Position numbers and translations under genes: made by a program. Shown piece after piece: positions 13,263 through 13,432 of a stretch of DNA of 13,432 bases (the stretch's first letter is position 1; each line of letters begins with the position of its first letter). Origin of the DNA: an uncultured Collinsella sp. (GTDB taxonomy: Bacteria > Actinomycetota > Coriobacteriia > Coriobacteriales > Coriobacteriaceae). Location: assembly GCA_958453935.1 (NCBI GenBank), contig CAUDZT010000059.1, forward strand, positions 1 through 13,432, given 5' to 3'. The notes below the pieces were generated by a model. That model was not told the origin of the DNA. It was given only the letters and a program-made list of their open reading frames with translations, and did no database searches.

Positions 13263-13329
13263 AGTTGCGGTGGAATAGTTCTTGTTTATGCTGTTTACCA
13301 GCCTATTTAAGAACTATTTCACCGCAGCT
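13263..13329. repeat. Inverted repeat with 21-bp arms
   Basis: Arms 13263-13283 and 13309-13329 pair over 21 positions with two G-T wobbles, core TGCGGTGGAATAGTTCTT against AAGAACTATTTCACCGCA. The 25-base loop carries a further small stem (GCTG/CAGC). It is not related to the 8302 and 11336 palindromes. No T-run follows, and no gene lies to its right within the window, so its role is unclear. It may be a mobile palindromic unit. Confidence 0.75.
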
Positions 13330-13343
13330 TAGGTTGATACTCC

Positions 13344-13432
13344 CACATTTTTCTATGGAAGAACGTGGTTGTCTCGCTCATTTTTCGATGGAAAAACGTG
13401 GTTGTCTCGCACATTTTCCAAGGGAAACGCGC
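13344..13432. repeat. 33-bp tandem repeat array, cut by window end
   Basis: Two full 33-base units (13344-13376, 13377-13409) differ at only a few positions, and a partial, more diverged unit starts at 13410. Each unit contains a near-palindrome, with TTTTTC and GGAAAAACG flanking a centre of ATGG type, and the constant link GTGGTTGTCTCG. The periodicity of 33 keeps a reading frame of 11 codons open on the minus strand, but no start signal was found. The array may extend beyond the window. Confidence 0.75.

Noticed and set aside
13344..13432. CRISPR array
   Set aside because: Units are contiguous 33-base tandem repeats with no unique spacers, and no cas genes are in the window.

Overview
The window looks like a chromosomal stretch from a high-GC Gram-positive gut bacterium of the class Coriobacteriia, most likely a Collinsella. 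This is inferred from GC-rich coding, the style of the two-component system with a UBA/DUF4342 membrane protein, a galactitol-type PTS IIB, and the general look of the genes. No database search was possible, so the genus is an inference.

Region 1 (1-262) holds no convincing complete gene. It has a perfect 38-bp palindrome followed by a good ribosome binding site and a 28-codon orphan ORF, which reads like the regulated 5' end of a gene whose body is missing. Region 2 (263-4854) is all on the minus strand. In transcription order it has an unrecognised 305-aa protein, a VirD4/TraG-type ATPase that lacks the usual N-terminal membrane segments, a hairpin terminator, a ClpP-family serine protease, an unrecognised 277-aa protein and a small two-helix membrane protein. 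No relaxase, mating-channel or Clp unfoldase gene is seen nearby.

Region 3 (4855-8220) starts at a divergent promoter region. A plus-strand gene encodes what looks like a methyltransferase-derived domain without its catalytic motif, fused to an HsdS-like target-recognition half. It converges on a minus-strand AbiEi/AbiEii (type IV toxin-antitoxin) operon, whose promoter carries an inverted repeat suited to autoregulation. Regions 2 and 3 together form an accessory or defence-flavoured block.

Region 4 (8221-11600) begins with a gene-free stretch dominated by a 178-bp imperfect palindrome. A plus-strand operon follows: UBA/DUF4342 membrane protein, OmpR-family response regulator, sensor histidine kinase. 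A second, 188-bp copy of the palindrome lies just after the kinase, followed by a bidirectional terminator. The two copies differ in outer-stem sequence but keep base pairing.

Region 5 (11601-13432) has a minus-strand pair, a PTS IIB of galactitol type and a VOC protein of the type associated with KDPG aldolases. A divergent plus-strand membrane-anchored helical-repeat protein, a tRNA-Leu(UAA) with its terminator, a third unrelated inverted repeat, and an array of 33-bp tandem near-palindromes cut by the window end complete the window.
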